Assembly (NCBI RefSeq): GCF_013376415.1
Contig: NZ_WYET01000007.1
Span: forward strand, 124,001 to 188,000
DNA: 64,000 bases
From: Flagellimonas chongwuensis
GTDB taxonomy: Bacteria; Bacteroidota; Bacteroidia; Flavobacteriales; Flavobacteriaceae
Reading direction: 5' to 3'
Below the pieces are notes generated by a model. It saw nothing but the letters and a program-made list of their open reading frames with translations, made no database searches and had not been told where the DNA came from. Both the position numbers and the translations under genes were made by a program. Below, in pieces: positions 54,383 through 63,396 of the stretch (position 1 is the first letter of the stretch; each line of letters starts with the position of its first letter).

Positions 54383-55067
54383 TGGAGGCTGCGGATAGAT
54401 TGTAATGCCACCACTCGGTTCTTATGGACCAAAAACCATGTGCTTCCATGGTTTCCTTAAGTAGTTTCCGGTTGTCTAATATATCTTGTGGTAAATCCAT
54501 GTTATCGTGATAGGCCCTTTTTCCAAAGTAATCAAAGTCAGTCCCCATATCCAGTTCTTTGCCGTCCATGTCCACTAACGTAATGTCCACGGCCCCACCC
54601 TTATTGTGAATAGAGCCCTTATCAGGATTGGCAACATATTGAGGATTGGGCACTATTTCCCACATTTTGTATTGTACGGAGTTGGGTCGGTAGCAATCAT
54701 AAAATTTGATTTTGACACCTTTTTCCATAAAATCCTTGTTGGCCTGTATCAATGCTTTTGCTGTTTTTACCCGGGTGAAACACTCGGCACAATCGTAAAC
54801 TTTGGCCTTTAGGAAATTATTCTCTGTCGCATAGCGCATATCATAGGCAAAATCCTCGCTAAAGTCAGCGAGCCTTACAAAAGTGGTATCTGGCAGCCCT
54901 TCAAAGGTTTCTAGTTTGGGCTTGTCAACCTTTATGATAGAATCTTTGGACATAGAATCCATAACGATTCCCGTCTCAACTTCCGCAGTATTGTTTTGAT
55001 CGGTCTTTTTTCTTTGATTACAACTTATGGTAAGAAGAATTGAGAATAAAACAATTGAATATTTCAT
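54342..55067 (-). CDS. VanX/DdpX-like D-Ala-D-Ala dipeptidase, lipoprotein
   Basis: A 241-residue M15-type zinc peptidase. A lipoprotein signal peptide ends TISC (Cys16). The motifs of VanX are present: Arg127 in CYRPNS, the zinc-binding GSIHNKGGAVDIT with His154 and Asp161, and EWWHYN with Glu218 and His221. It would hydrolyse D-Ala-D-Ala or similar dipeptides in the periplasm, for cell-wall turnover. Being lipid-anchored, it is unlikely to be a glycopeptide-resistance factor of the cytoplasmic VanX type. It is flanked by two alpha/beta hydrolases on the same strand. Confidence 0.88.
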   Translation of the reverse strand: MKYSIVLFSILLTISCNQRKKTDQNNTAEVETGIVMDSMSKDSIIKVDKPKLETFEGLPDTTFVRLADFSEDFAYDMRYATENNFLKAKVYDCAECFTRVKTAKALIQANKDFMEKGVKIKFYDCYRPNSVQYKMWEIVPNPQYVANPDKGSIHNKGGAVDITLVDMDGKELDMGTDFDYFGKRAYHDNMDLPQDILDNRKLLKETMEAHGFWSIRTEWWHYNLSAASNDPVANFKWECNQ

Positions 55068-55072
55068 AGGGT

Positions 55073-55795
55073 TTATTTAGTTCGTTTTTTGCTGGCCAAC
55101 CATGTATACAATGAATCTGTGGTGTATGCTCTGTCCCATGCATTATGGCCAACGCCCTTATATCTTGTATAGCGAACATCGTATCCCATTTCACGTAACT
55201 TATCGACCATCTTATCGGACTCCTCCACATTGATTACATCGTCTTTATCCCCATGGAAAACCCATATGGGCATTTCTTTGTCTATCCAATGGGCGTAAGG
55301 CAGGGGCGTCATGCCGCAGACCACCGCCATGGCGGCAAACTTTTCGGGGTATTGGGTCGCCAGCTCCCAAGAGGCACTACCTCCCCTACTCAATCCTGTT
55401 AAATAAATCCTGTTCTTATCCACCCGGTTGGCTTGCGTTACAGAATCCAACAATTGGACGACCGCATCGGTATTCCACCACTTTTGTGCATGTGGGTTCT
55501 GTGGGGCAAGTATTAAAAATGGAAATTGTTTGCCTTCAACCAACATTTTGGGCGGGCCAGTATCTTTGATTTCCTCAACATTCCTGCCCGACTCACCTCC
55601 TCCATGAAGAAAGAGCAATAGGCCGAATTCTTTGTTTTCGGATTTAAAATAATCCTCAGGATAGTAGAGGTAGTATTTTAAATGTTCTTTGGTAACGGTT
55701 TCCAGCTCATCTTGAACTAAATGGGATTGTCCGGCACAGGCCTGAAGCATCAATACTGCGAAAAAAATAAAAAACCGGGATAGTTTGTTTTGCAT
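55073..55795 (-). CDS. Alpha/beta hydrolase (esterase/peptidase-like), lipoprotein
   Basis: A 240-residue protein with lipoprotein signal ending LQAC (Cys20). The oxyanion segment is LLLFLHGGGESG (59-70) and the nucleophile elbow is GLSRGGS with Ser136. The Asp is in GDKDDVINVEE and the His in GVGHNAWDRAY. It resembles the phospholipase/carboxylesterase and prolyl oligopeptidase-like group seen in Bacteroidota carbohydrate esterases. The exact substrate is unknown. It starts 12 bp after the phosphatase gene and ends 5 bp before the dipeptidase gene. Confidence 0.85.
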   Translation of the reverse strand: MQNKLSRFFIFFAVLMLQACAGQSHLVQDELETVTKEHLKYYLYYPEDYFKSENKEFGLLLFLHGGGESGRNVEEIKDTGPPKMLVEGKQFPFLILAPQNPHAQKWWNTDAVVQLLDSVTQANRVDKNRIYLTGLSRGGSASWELATQYPEKFAAMAVVCGMTPLPYAHWIDKEMPIWVFHGDKDDVINVEESDKMVDKLREMGYDVRYTRYKGVGHNAWDRAYTTDSLYTWLASKKRTK

Positions 55796-55807
55796 TGTAA
55801 TTGCAAT

Positions 55808-56329
55808 TTACAAAAGTTTCTCCGCTATATCCTTCCAAGTATCCGCTCTCTCAAATGATGTGACATTGGTATTATGTGGAGAGGTAAACATAATTGACCT
55901 ACCATCAAAAAAATCAAGGTTTTTGCTTCTATCATCTATAAGGACATCGCCTTTTAAAATATGTTTGTTACCACACAGTATTCTATTTTGCCATGGAATA
56001 AATGGAAAATGTGCATCCAGCCAATCCGATTTTTCCCGTAAAGATTGTGGAAACTCCATCGCTGCGGATGCTATATATACCTCGTGTTTCTTGCTCAATT
56101 CTTCGAGTACTTCTTGACTGTCGGGCATCACCTTTAAACCGGCAAAAAATCCATCGCGCCTTGTATGGCCTTTAATGGATTCTTGATGAATTTCGGGAAC
56201 GGTTTGCCAAAATTCCTTACCAAAACAGTCCTCAATTTTTACTTGGGCGTTAAACTCCTGATTGTAAATTTCCAGATGGGCGGTATAAGCATCTGCAATA
56301 ACCTCATCCATATCAACAAAAATGACCAT
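55808..56329 (-). CDS. 5'(3')-deoxyribonucleotidase-like HAD phosphatase
   Basis: About 173 residues from the ATG at 56329. The frame extends to 56389, but the extra 20 residues do not resemble the family. The start VIFVDMDEVIAD carries the HAD nucleophile Asp6 and Asp8. A second motif appears in EVYIASAAME and the acidic DVLIDDRSKNLDFF near 115-128. These match the small NT5C-like phosphatases that dephosphorylate (deoxy)nucleoside monophosphates. It is the first gene of a minus-strand run with two hydrolases and a dipeptidase. Confidence 0.8.
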   Translation of the reverse strand: MVIFVDMDEVIADAYTAHLEIYNQEFNAQVKIEDCFGKEFWQTVPEIHQESIKGHTRRDGFFAGLKVMPDSQEVLEELSKKHEVYIASAAMEFPQSLREKSDWLDAHFPFIPWQNRILCGNKHILKGDVLIDDRSKNLDFFDGRSIMFTSPHNTNVTSFERADTWKDIAEKLL

Positions 56330-56517
56330 AGAAGTAGTATTTAAGTTGTGAAGTACGCAAAAACTGAATAAAAAATCAAAGTTTTCCACAATTCAAAACA
56401 CAGCTTTTACAATTTGGTCATAAGGCTATGATCAACCGATGAAATACCGGTTTAAGAATAGCTTAACGCAATTCAACGTCAAATAAAAACTGTTCAAAAA
56501 ACTCCTTAAAAACCATA

Positions 56518-56547
56518 TTGCCAAGCATTTATTACTCAATACTTTTG
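56518..56547 (+). promoter_or_regulatory. Bacteroidota promoter (TTG-N19-TACTTTTG)
   Basis: TTG at 56518-56520 and TACTTTTG at 56540-56547 are exactly 19 bp apart, the textbook flavobacterial -33/-7 arrangement. Transcription would start about 12 bases before the CAP-domain lipoprotein ATG at 56566. The TTG at 56518 is in frame with that gene but is better read as the -33 element than a start codon. Confidence 0.7.
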
Positions 56548-56565
56548 CACCCGAATTTTAAGATT

Positions 56566-57045
56566 ATGAAAGGATTTAGCAGAATATTAGGTGTTTTAAT
56601 GGTGTTTACTTTTGTTGTTTCTTGCTCCACAGATTCTGTAGAGGATGTAGAAACTTTTCACTACGAATCTCAATTATCACCCATGGAGATGGAGATTCTT
56701 GACCTTGTCAACCAGCATAGGGATTCAATTGGTTTGAGTACACTTGAATTTGACAAAATTGCCTACGATTTTGCTATTGAGCACACCATGGATATGATTG
56801 ATAAAAATAAAATCAGTCATGATAATTTTGACCGAAGATCCTCTGACCTTACCATAGCGGCCAAAGCCAACTACGTATCAGAAATTGTTGGACGAAATTT
56901 TGTTACGGCTAAAGGTGTGGTCAATGCCTGGCTAAAAAGTGATTCGCACCGTAAAGCAATTGAGGGTAATTATAAGTTCACTGCGGTAAGTGCAAAATTA
57001 AATGACAAAGGTGTTTTTTACTTCACCCAAATGTTTTACAGATAG
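56566..57045 (+). CDS. CAP-domain (SCP/PR-1) lipoprotein
   Basis: About 159 residues from the ATG at 56566. A lipoprotein signal peptide ends VVSC (Cys20). The CAP domain (about 40-159) shows ILDLVNQHRDSIGL, AIEHTMDMID, ISHDNFDRR, and NAWLKSDSHRKAI followed by FTQMF. The His/Glu pairs correspond to the CAP metal-binding cleft. Bacterial CAP proteins are secreted proteins of mostly unknown role, sometimes linked to binding of lipids or proteolysis. It is preceded by a complete promoter and followed by 217 bp without a gene, so it is probably monocistronic. Confidence 0.87.
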   Translation: MKGFSRILGVLMVFTFVVSCSTDSVEDVETFHYESQLSPMEMEILDLVNQHRDSIGLSTLEFDKIAYDFAIEHTMDMIDKNKISHDNFDRRSSDLTIAAKANYVSEIVGRNFVTAKGVVNAWLKSDSHRKAIEGNYKFTAVSAKLNDKGVFYFTQMFYR

Positions 57046-57262
57046 TCTAACTCCTTCTTTATTAAAAATATTTTCCTACATATTTTTTATCAAAATATTT
57101 AATATCTGATTTCCCTGTATTACCAGATTTTATGCGTATTTACACGAAAACGTTGAATATCAGTTATTTATTCATTTTTCCTATTTAATAACGAGTTTTT
57201 TCCTACAATTTAAAATATTTGACATATAATTACGTTTTAAACAATAATTAAAACATTTTTTT

Positions 57263-60200
57263 ATGGATCAAGTATTACTTTGCTTAAAAAAGTGCTTATT
57301 TACTATTTTAATCTTGTCTATTAATTGGACAGTAGGAGCACAAACCTTCGCGACAACCGTCAATAGCGAAAATGAAGTTGACAATTCTGCTAATGCAATT
57401 GACGGGAACCTTTCTACCCAAGCCACTATCAGGGCAAGCTCAGGCCTTGCTCTTGGTGCAGGAGCTTATGATGGACATTTAGAGTTAGAATTCCCATCTA
57501 CATTACCATCGAATACACAATCGTTTGTTAAAATTGATACAGAAGATGACCTACTGCCTTCGCTTTTGGGAGGTAGTTTAGGGGGACTATTGGCTGATGT
57601 CCTAGGAACGGTCCTTATAGGAAATCAAGAATTTACGGTAACCATAAGTAACAATGGCGCCATGTTACTACAGGAATCATCAGGAAGTAACAATGCTTTT
57701 TCGTCAGATCAACTTAGAGTCGTAACGGATGCCAACAACGATTTTTTTCTGGCCATATCCCCTAGTGCGGATTATAACCGCGTCAGGATCGATAACCAAA
57801 TAGGTGCTATCCTTGGTTTGTTCAACACTCGGGCTTTGGATGTATTCGGAGCTTTTTCCGGTAGTGACCCCAATGTATGCGGAACACCAAGCTACACCTC
57901 CTTTGATGGGAGCGGTCTTTCCTTGGACCTATTGGGATTGGGAGGGGCCGGTGTCACAGATTCACACTTGGCCATAGATGGTGACCCAAATACAGCTTCC
58001 GAAATAGGTCTCGGTGTTCTCGGTGTAGCTGCGAGCATTGAACAAACTATATATTTCGAATCCCTTTCCCAGTCTGGTGACAATTTTTATATCCAACTCG
58101 CCATTGATCCATCACTATTGAGCTTGGGATTGGCAAACAACATACAGGTTATTGCACAAAATGGTTCTAACTCACCTACCTTTAACGGAAGCCTTTCCTC
58201 ATTACTGGATTTGGACCTTTTAGGGCTTTTGGAAGGAGGTCAAGTCGCTACCATACCCATAGATCCCACTGGTCAGGCCAATCGAATTACACTTCGCCTA
58301 TCGTCGCTATTGAATGTTGACATTGCACAATCCATCAATCTATATGAGGTTTTTCGTGCTCCTGCATTGCCCGATTTGGATGCCGATTCCCAAGACGTGA
58401 GCATCTGTTCAGGAGAATCTGTTGATTTGGTCGCCACAACGGTTGGTGGAGCTGAATTAAGATGGTACAATGCACAGACTGGTGGTACACTTTTGGCTAC
58501 GGTAAATTCAGGTGATCCATACACAACCCCTGTTTTAACTTCCAGCACTACCTATTTTGTTGCTTCTGCAGATCCAGCGTGTCCAGAAGAGTCACCAAGA
58601 ATTCCAGTAGAGGTAAATGTCGTGGATATTCCTACAGCCGCCGATATAGACATTTCTGGAGATGAATCACCTATATGTTCATCCAACGATGTGGTACTGA
58701 TCCCGTCAAGCGATATTGATGGAACATACACTTGGTTTTTCGATGTCAATGCGACCAGTGAAATTACCGATGGACTTACCGTTGGTTCGGTCAACTATTC
58801 CATTGACCCCCAAGATGGATCACTCACTATTACCGGACTAGATGAAGCTGGTAGCCCATACAACTATTTTGTACGAGTGACCGAATCATCCGCAGGCTGT
58901 GAAAATCCTGCTGGAGATCTACAATCCACAACAGTGGAAATTGTGGACTCGGGAGCAAGTATCTCCATAGATGCCACACCAGAAATCACTCTGGATATAC
59001 TGGCGGATATTTTTCAACTGGACCCTACATTTAATGTCTCTGGAAGTATAAGTGGCGATGCCAGTCCTGGCGATGCCATTATCCTAAACGTAAACGGACA
59101 GAGCTTTAATGGCGTCTTGGATACAAATCTGGATTTCAGTGTAGACGTGAACGGTATAGACCTATCCTTGGATGCCAATAGCACCATTGATGTATTTGTG
59201 GATGCTGGCCTGTGTACACTGACCGGGGGCATCGAAATCGACATCCCTGATTTGATCATCGATGATTTGGTTCAGACATTCTGTGCATCGGACAATCCCA
59301 CCCTACTGGATTTAGTGGTCAATGTGAACGATGTACTCTTCTTTGATAGTCTTGATGCTGACCTTGCCCTAGACCTTAGCACACCCTTGGTTGACGGCGA
59401 AGTATACTTTGCTGGAATCTTGGATGTTCCCATTGAAGTACTGGTGCGTGTAGGCATTTCAGTAAACCTTATTGATCCCCCGGCTCCAACCACTAGCGAA
59501 ACTGAACAAACTTTTTGTGCAAGTGAAAATGCAACACTGGCTGACCTTCAAGTCAACGAATCCAGTGTCCTGTTCTATTCGGATGCCGAAGGAAATAATC
59601 TTCTTGACCCATCCACACCACTTGTAGACCAAGAATCCTATTTCGTTTCCAATGTAAGTCCAGAAGGCTGCGAAAGTACATCGTTATTGGAAGTATCCGT
59701 GCTGGTGGAAGAAGGGGAACCAATTACCGTTAGCGGCCAATCCGAGGATACGTGCTTGAATGAAGAGTACACCTATACCACCGAAAGTGGAAAACAGAAT
59801 TACACATGGACGGTTACCGGAGGCACTGTTGTTGATGGTGGCGGCACATCCGATGATTTTGTATCCGTTACTTGGAACAGCCTTGATAATAATTCCATCA
59901 GTGTAGCATACGACGATCCTGTTTCTTGTACATCTACAGATTCATTTCAATTGGATATTGCGACCATAGAATGTGGAGAGGTATTGGATGAGGAGTTTTG
60001 CCTACGGGTATACAATGAGTTTTCGCCCAACAATGACGGCTTCAACGATTTCTTTGAAATTGAATGCATTGAAGACTACTCCAATACCATTGAAGTTTTT
60101 AACAGGAATGGAAATACTGTGTTCAAAGCGGTCGATTATCGCAACACTTGGGACGGTATAGCAAATGTGAACGGAATCCTGAACAAAGGAGACCATCTTC

Positions 60201-60280
60201 CTTCTGGAACATATTATTATGTAATCAACATTCCAGAACTGGACCGTAACCTTGTAGGCTGGTTACAACTCGCCAGGTAG
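57263..60280 (+). CDS. Large T9SS-secreted protein with gliding-motility type C-terminal domain
   Basis: A 1005-residue protein with signal peptide ending VGAQ (about residue 26). Two N-terminal discoidin-like stretches (about 30-200 and 210-370) each carry an AxDGDxxT-like pattern (NAIDGNLST and LAIDGDPNT). Ig-like or PKD-like blocks follow (about 375-910). Two copies of a unit starting QTFCAS (near 670 and 745) and ending in PLVDxExYF are internal repeats. The C-terminal domain begins NEFSPNNDGFND and matches the type B (gliding motility-associated) sorting signal of type IX secretion. The protein is exported across the outer membrane and displayed or released. It is followed by the PorP/SprF and PorE-like genes needed for such cargo. 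Confidence 0.9.
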   Translation: MDQVLLCLKKCLFTILILSINWTVGAQTFATTVNSENEVDNSANAIDGNLSTQATIRASSGLALGAGAYDGHLELEFPSTLPSNTQSFVKIDTEDDLLPSLLGGSLGGLLADVLGTVLIGNQEFTVTISNNGAMLLQESSGSNNAFSSDQLRVVTDANNDFFLAISPSADYNRVRIDNQIGAILGLFNTRALDVFGAFSGSDPNVCGTPSYTSFDGSGLSLDLLGLGGAGVTDSHLAIDGDPNTASEIGLGVLGVAASIEQTIYFESLSQSGDNFYIQLAIDPSLLSLGLANNIQVIAQNGSNSPTFNGSLSSLLDLDLLGLLEGGQVATIPIDPTGQANRITLRLSSLLNVDIAQSINLYEVFRAPALPDLDADSQDVSICSGESVDLVATTVGGAELRWYNAQTGGTLLATVNSGDPYTTPVLTSSTTYFVASADPACPEESPRIPVEVNVVDIPTAADIDISGDESPICSSNDVVLIPSSDIDGTYTWFFDVNATSEITDGLTVGSVNYSIDPQDGSLTITGLDEAGSPYNYFVRVTESSAGCENPAGDLQSTTVEIVDSGASISIDATPEITLDILADIFQLDPTFNVSGSISGDASPGDAIILNVNGQSFNGVLDTNLDFSVDVNGIDLSLDANSTIDVFVDAGLCTLTGGIEIDIPDLIIDDLVQTFCASDNPTLLDLVVNVNDVLFFDSLDADLALDLSTPLVDGEVYFAGILDVPIEVLVRVGISVNLIDPPAPTTSETEQTFCASENATLADLQVNESSVLFYSDAEGNNLLDPSTPLVDQESYFVSNVSPEGCESTSLLEVSVLVEEGEPITVSGQSEDTCLNEEYTYTTESGKQNYTWTVTGGTVVDGGGTSDDFVSVTWNSLDNNSISVAYDDPVSCTSTDSFQLDIATIECGEVLDEEFCLRVYNEFSPNNDGFNDFFEIECIEDYSNTIEVFNRNGNTVFKAVDYRNTWDGIANVNGILNKGDHLPSGTYYYVINIPELDRNLVGWLQLAR

Positions 60281-60310
60281 TCCCAATATTAAAAATCAAT
60301 TCCATCAATT

Positions 60311-61234
60311 ATGATAAAGAACATTCAATATAAAATGGTTGCTTCTCTGTGCATAGTCTTGGCTCACTTTGGCACAACAGCACAGCAAGCCCCACAGTAC
60401 ACACAGTACATGTACAATACCACTGTACTCAATTCCGGATATACCGGTACATCTGCCAACTTCGAGGCAAATGTCCTGTACCGCTCGCAATGGGTAGGTT
60501 TGGACGGGGCCCCGGAAACCCAATCCTTTACCGTTCAGGGAAGGACTGGTGAAAAAATAGGGCTCGGATTAACAGCGATCAACGATAATATCGGAGCATC
60601 CAACAATGTTCGCGTAAACGGACATTTTGCTTATGAACTTACCACCGGGGCAAGCACAAAACTATCCCTTGGAATCAATGCAGGTGCCGATATCCTGAGC
60701 ATTGACTGGTCCAAAGGGGTCTTTAATGACGATTTGGACCCTGTTTTTAGCGAAAACCTGAACAAGACAAGGCCCATCGTTGGGTTTGGGGCATTCTTTT
60801 ATAGCGACCATTGGTATTTGGGAGCTTCGACAGATAACTTTCTGAACTCAGAAATATACAATGATGATGACCGTGAAGTAACCGATAGAAAAAGTCAATA
60901 TTATTTTATGGGAGGCTATGTGTTTGACCTATCCCCATCCTTAAAGTTCAAACCAGCACTGCTTACAAAACATATAGCAGGGGCACCCCTAACAGTGGAC
61001 ATCTCGGCCAACTTCTTGATTCAGGAAAAAGTGAACCTTGGTCTGGCCTACAGATACGACGATGCGCTAAGTGCATTGGCCGGTTTTCATTTGGGCAGCA
61101 AGTTCTTTATTGGCTATGCCTATGATTACTCTTTGACAGGACTCGAAAACTATAATGATGGGTCCCATGAAATCATTCTTAAGTTCACTGTTTTTGATAG
61201 GAACAAAAGAGCATTATCACCCCGATTCTTTTAA
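60311..61234 (+). CDS. PorP/SprF-family type IX secretion outer membrane protein
   Basis: A 307-residue outer membrane beta-barrel with a signal peptide (ending TTAQQA). It has the family start APQYTQYMYNT and later RSQWVGLDGAP and GLGLTAINDNIG. SprF proteins accompany large T9SS-secreted proteins with type B C-terminal domains and help their export or surface attachment. It sits 30 bp after its presumed cargo and 11 bp before the PorE-like gene. Confidence 0.93.
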   Translation: MIKNIQYKMVASLCIVLAHFGTTAQQAPQYTQYMYNTTVLNSGYTGTSANFEANVLYRSQWVGLDGAPETQSFTVQGRTGEKIGLGLTAINDNIGASNNVRVNGHFAYELTTGASTKLSLGINAGADILSIDWSKGVFNDDLDPVFSENLNKTRPIVGFGAFFYSDHWYLGASTDNFLNSEIYNDDDREVTDRKSQYYFMGGYVFDLSPSLKFKPALLTKHIAGAPLTVDISANFLIQEKVNLGLAYRYDDALSALAGFHLGSKFFIGYAYDYSLTGLENYNDGSHEIILKFTVFDRNKRALSPRFF

Positions 61235-61245
61235 AAAATCGCATC

Positions 61246-63195
61246 ATGAAAAAAATAATACTACTTATAGTTCTCGGTTACTCAATAGCGGGCCTCGCCC
61301 AGAGCAAATTGGATAGGGCCGATCAATACTTCGATGAGTTCAAGTTTGAAAAAGCAATTACACTTTACAACGATCTTGCTTCCGAAGACAGAAAAACTTC
61401 CATTCACGTTATCCAGCGATTGGCCGATGCCCATTTTAATATGAGCGAGTACCAAAATGCAAAGGATTGGTACATGAAACTCCATGCCATGCAAGGACAA
61501 AATGTGGGCGAAAGCAACATTATAAAACTTGTACAATGTTTAAAAGCCAGTATGGAACCCCAAAAAGCGGATCAGTTGCTCAAGGACTTTTATTCTTCCG
61601 ATCAAGATAGGTTGAATATGATTCTGGCACAAAAGGAACAATTGGAAAGTCTTAAGGAGGAAAATCCAAAGTTCGAAATCAAAAAATTGGACTTTAACAG
61701 TAAAAAATCCGACTTCGCCCCGGCAATGTTCAACGATATGCTAGTTTTTGCATCGGCAAGGGACACTTTAAGGTCCAGCGGTAAGATATATCCTTGGAAC
61801 AATCAACCTTATCTGGATGTGTACCTGACCAACCCGAACGTTGCTGATTATGTTCCAGAAAAGTTCTTGGACAACATGGACTCAGATTTCCACGACTCCA
61901 ATGTAGCCTTCGCTCCGGGGTCACAGACCGTATATTTTACCCGAAACTACATTAAAAAGAACAAGTTGAACGCCAACAACGATGGTCTATCCAATATGCA
62001 AATCTTAAAAGGTAGTATTTATCAGAACAAGCTTATTGAGGTTACATCACTATCGTTCAATAGTAAAGATTATTCCTGCGGCCATCCTGCAATAAGTTCG
62101 GACGGTAAATTCCTATACTTTACCTCCAATATGCCCGGCGGATATGGGCACAGTGATATTTATGTGGTAGAAATTGGAATGGAAGGGGATGCCATATCGC
62201 CACCAAAAAATTTGGGGAAACAGATAAATACCAAGGGGCGTGAAATGTTCCCCTTTGTAGATGGTGATACGCTTTATTTTGCTTCTGATGGGCATTATGG
62301 CCTTGGTGGGTTGGATGTTTTTGGCTCCACTATTTTATCAGAAAACAAGTTTGATTTGCCTAGTAATTTGGGTGAGCCCATCAATGGAAACATGGATGAC
62401 TTTTCCCTTATCTACAATGCTAAAAAGGACCTTGGCTTTTTTGCATCCAACCGATTCGGAGGCGCTGGGGATGACGACATTTACCAGATAAATAAAGCCA
62501 AACCAGTGGACTGCCTAGTATATTCCGGCTATGTCTTGAACAAAAATACAGGGGATCCCATACCTCTTTCCAAAATTGAACTTTACGATGGCGCAACTGG
62601 ATTTGTAAGTGCGCTTCAAACGGATGGTAATGGCTACTTCAACATTACGCTGCCTTGTAACAAAGAGAATAAACTTGTATTCTCTAAACCCCGTTTCACT
62701 AAAGAGGAAGTAAGCATCATTACCGGAGAAAACCCTCAAGAACCCTCCGAGGAAAATATGATCTACCTCACTCCTTTTGAAAGCCTAGTTGTAAAGGAAG
62801 GAGACGTTGAAAAAATTAAGGTGAACCCCATTTATTTTGAATATGACAAATCAGATATCACCCCTAGAGCGGAAATAGAGCTGGAAAAAGTGCTCTACGC
62901 CATGAGGGAGTTTCCAGGCATCAAAATAAAAATCGAATCCCATACCGATTCTAGAGGTAGTGACCAATATAATTTTAAACTATCGGACGATAGGGCCAAA
63001 TCGACCATGAGATATCTAATATCCAAGGGTATAGATCATGGCAGAATTGTAAGTGCCGACGGTTATGGGGAATATCGATTGAAAAATAGATGCTCCAACG
63101 GTGTCAAGTGCAGTGAGCAAGAACATTTGCTCAATAGACGTTCGGATTTTATCATTGTTGAAAAAAATGAAAATATGGAGAACGTCCAAAGATAA
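61246..63195 (+). CDS. PorE-like OmpA-family protein with TPR, PD40 and carboxypeptidase-regulatory domains
   Basis: A 649-residue exported protein (signal ending GLAQ). Domains in order are TPR-like helices (about 20-140), a WD40/PD40 beta-propeller (about 160-420, with CGHPAISSDGKFLYFTS and GHSDIYVVE), a carboxypeptidase-regulatory-like fold (about 425-510) and a C-terminal OmpA peptidoglycan-binding domain (about 530-640, with IESHTDSRGSDQYN and KLSDDRAKSTM). This order is that of PorE, which anchors the T9SS to peptidoglycan. It ends 78 bp before a terminator hairpin. The C-terminal OmpA domain is related to that of the 26928-28097 protein. Confidence 0.9.
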   Translation: MKKIILLIVLGYSIAGLAQSKLDRADQYFDEFKFEKAITLYNDLASEDRKTSIHVIQRLADAHFNMSEYQNAKDWYMKLHAMQGQNVGESNIIKLVQCLKASMEPQKADQLLKDFYSSDQDRLNMILAQKEQLESLKEENPKFEIKKLDFNSKKSDFAPAMFNDMLVFASARDTLRSSGKIYPWNNQPYLDVYLTNPNVADYVPEKFLDNMDSDFHDSNVAFAPGSQTVYFTRNYIKKNKLNANNDGLSNMQILKGSIYQNKLIEVTSLSFNSKDYSCGHPAISSDGKFLYFTSNMPGGYGHSDIYVVEIGMEGDAISPPKNLGKQINTKGREMFPFVDGDTLYFASDGHYGLGGLDVFGSTILSENKFDLPSNLGEPINGNMDDFSLIYNAKKDLGFFASNRFGGAGDDDIYQINKAKPVDCLVYSGYVLNKNTGDPIPLSKIELYDGATGFVSALQTDGNGYFNITLPCNKENKLVFSKPRFTKEEVSIITGENPQEPSEENMIYLTPFESLVVKEGDVEKIKVNPIYFEYDKSDITPRAEIELEKVLYAMREFPGIKIKIESHTDSRGSDQYNFKLSDDRAKSTMRYLISKGIDHGRIVSADGYGEYRLKNRCSNGVKCSEQEHLLNRRSDFIIVEKNENMENVQR

Positions 63196-63272
63196 TGTAA
63201 GCGGTAATCCAATTGTGGCCATGGATATGATTTTGAAATTTTTAAAGGTCAATCCTCATAATTCCCCTAGTC

Positions 63273-63309
63273 AAAACCAAGTATCCATAGATAATGGGCA
63301 CTTGGTTTT
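63273..63309 (+). terminator. Hairpin terminator after the T9SS operon
   Basis: AAAACCAAGT (63273-63282) pairs with ACTTGGTTTT (63300-63309), and inner bases add a further short stem. Downstream is the T-rich ACTTTTGG. A TACTTTTG (63309-63316) at its foot also fits a -7 box that could drive the next gene, about 80 bp ahead. Confidence 0.6.
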
Positions 63310-63396
63310 ACTTTTGGCAAATATCCACTACCTTCACACATTACAAATACGTAGGGGGATACCAAATGTTTTCTTTACGTTAAAAACCAACCTTGC

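Noticed and set aside
54342-55067. VanX-like protein as a vancomycin-resistance gene
   Set aside because: It has a lipoprotein signal and no VanH or VanA homologues nearby; a wall-turnover role is more likely.
56518-56565. TTG at 56518 as the start codon of the CAP lipoprotein
   Set aside because: It would place 16 unlikely residues before a normal lipoprotein signal, and the TTG fits the -33 promoter element.
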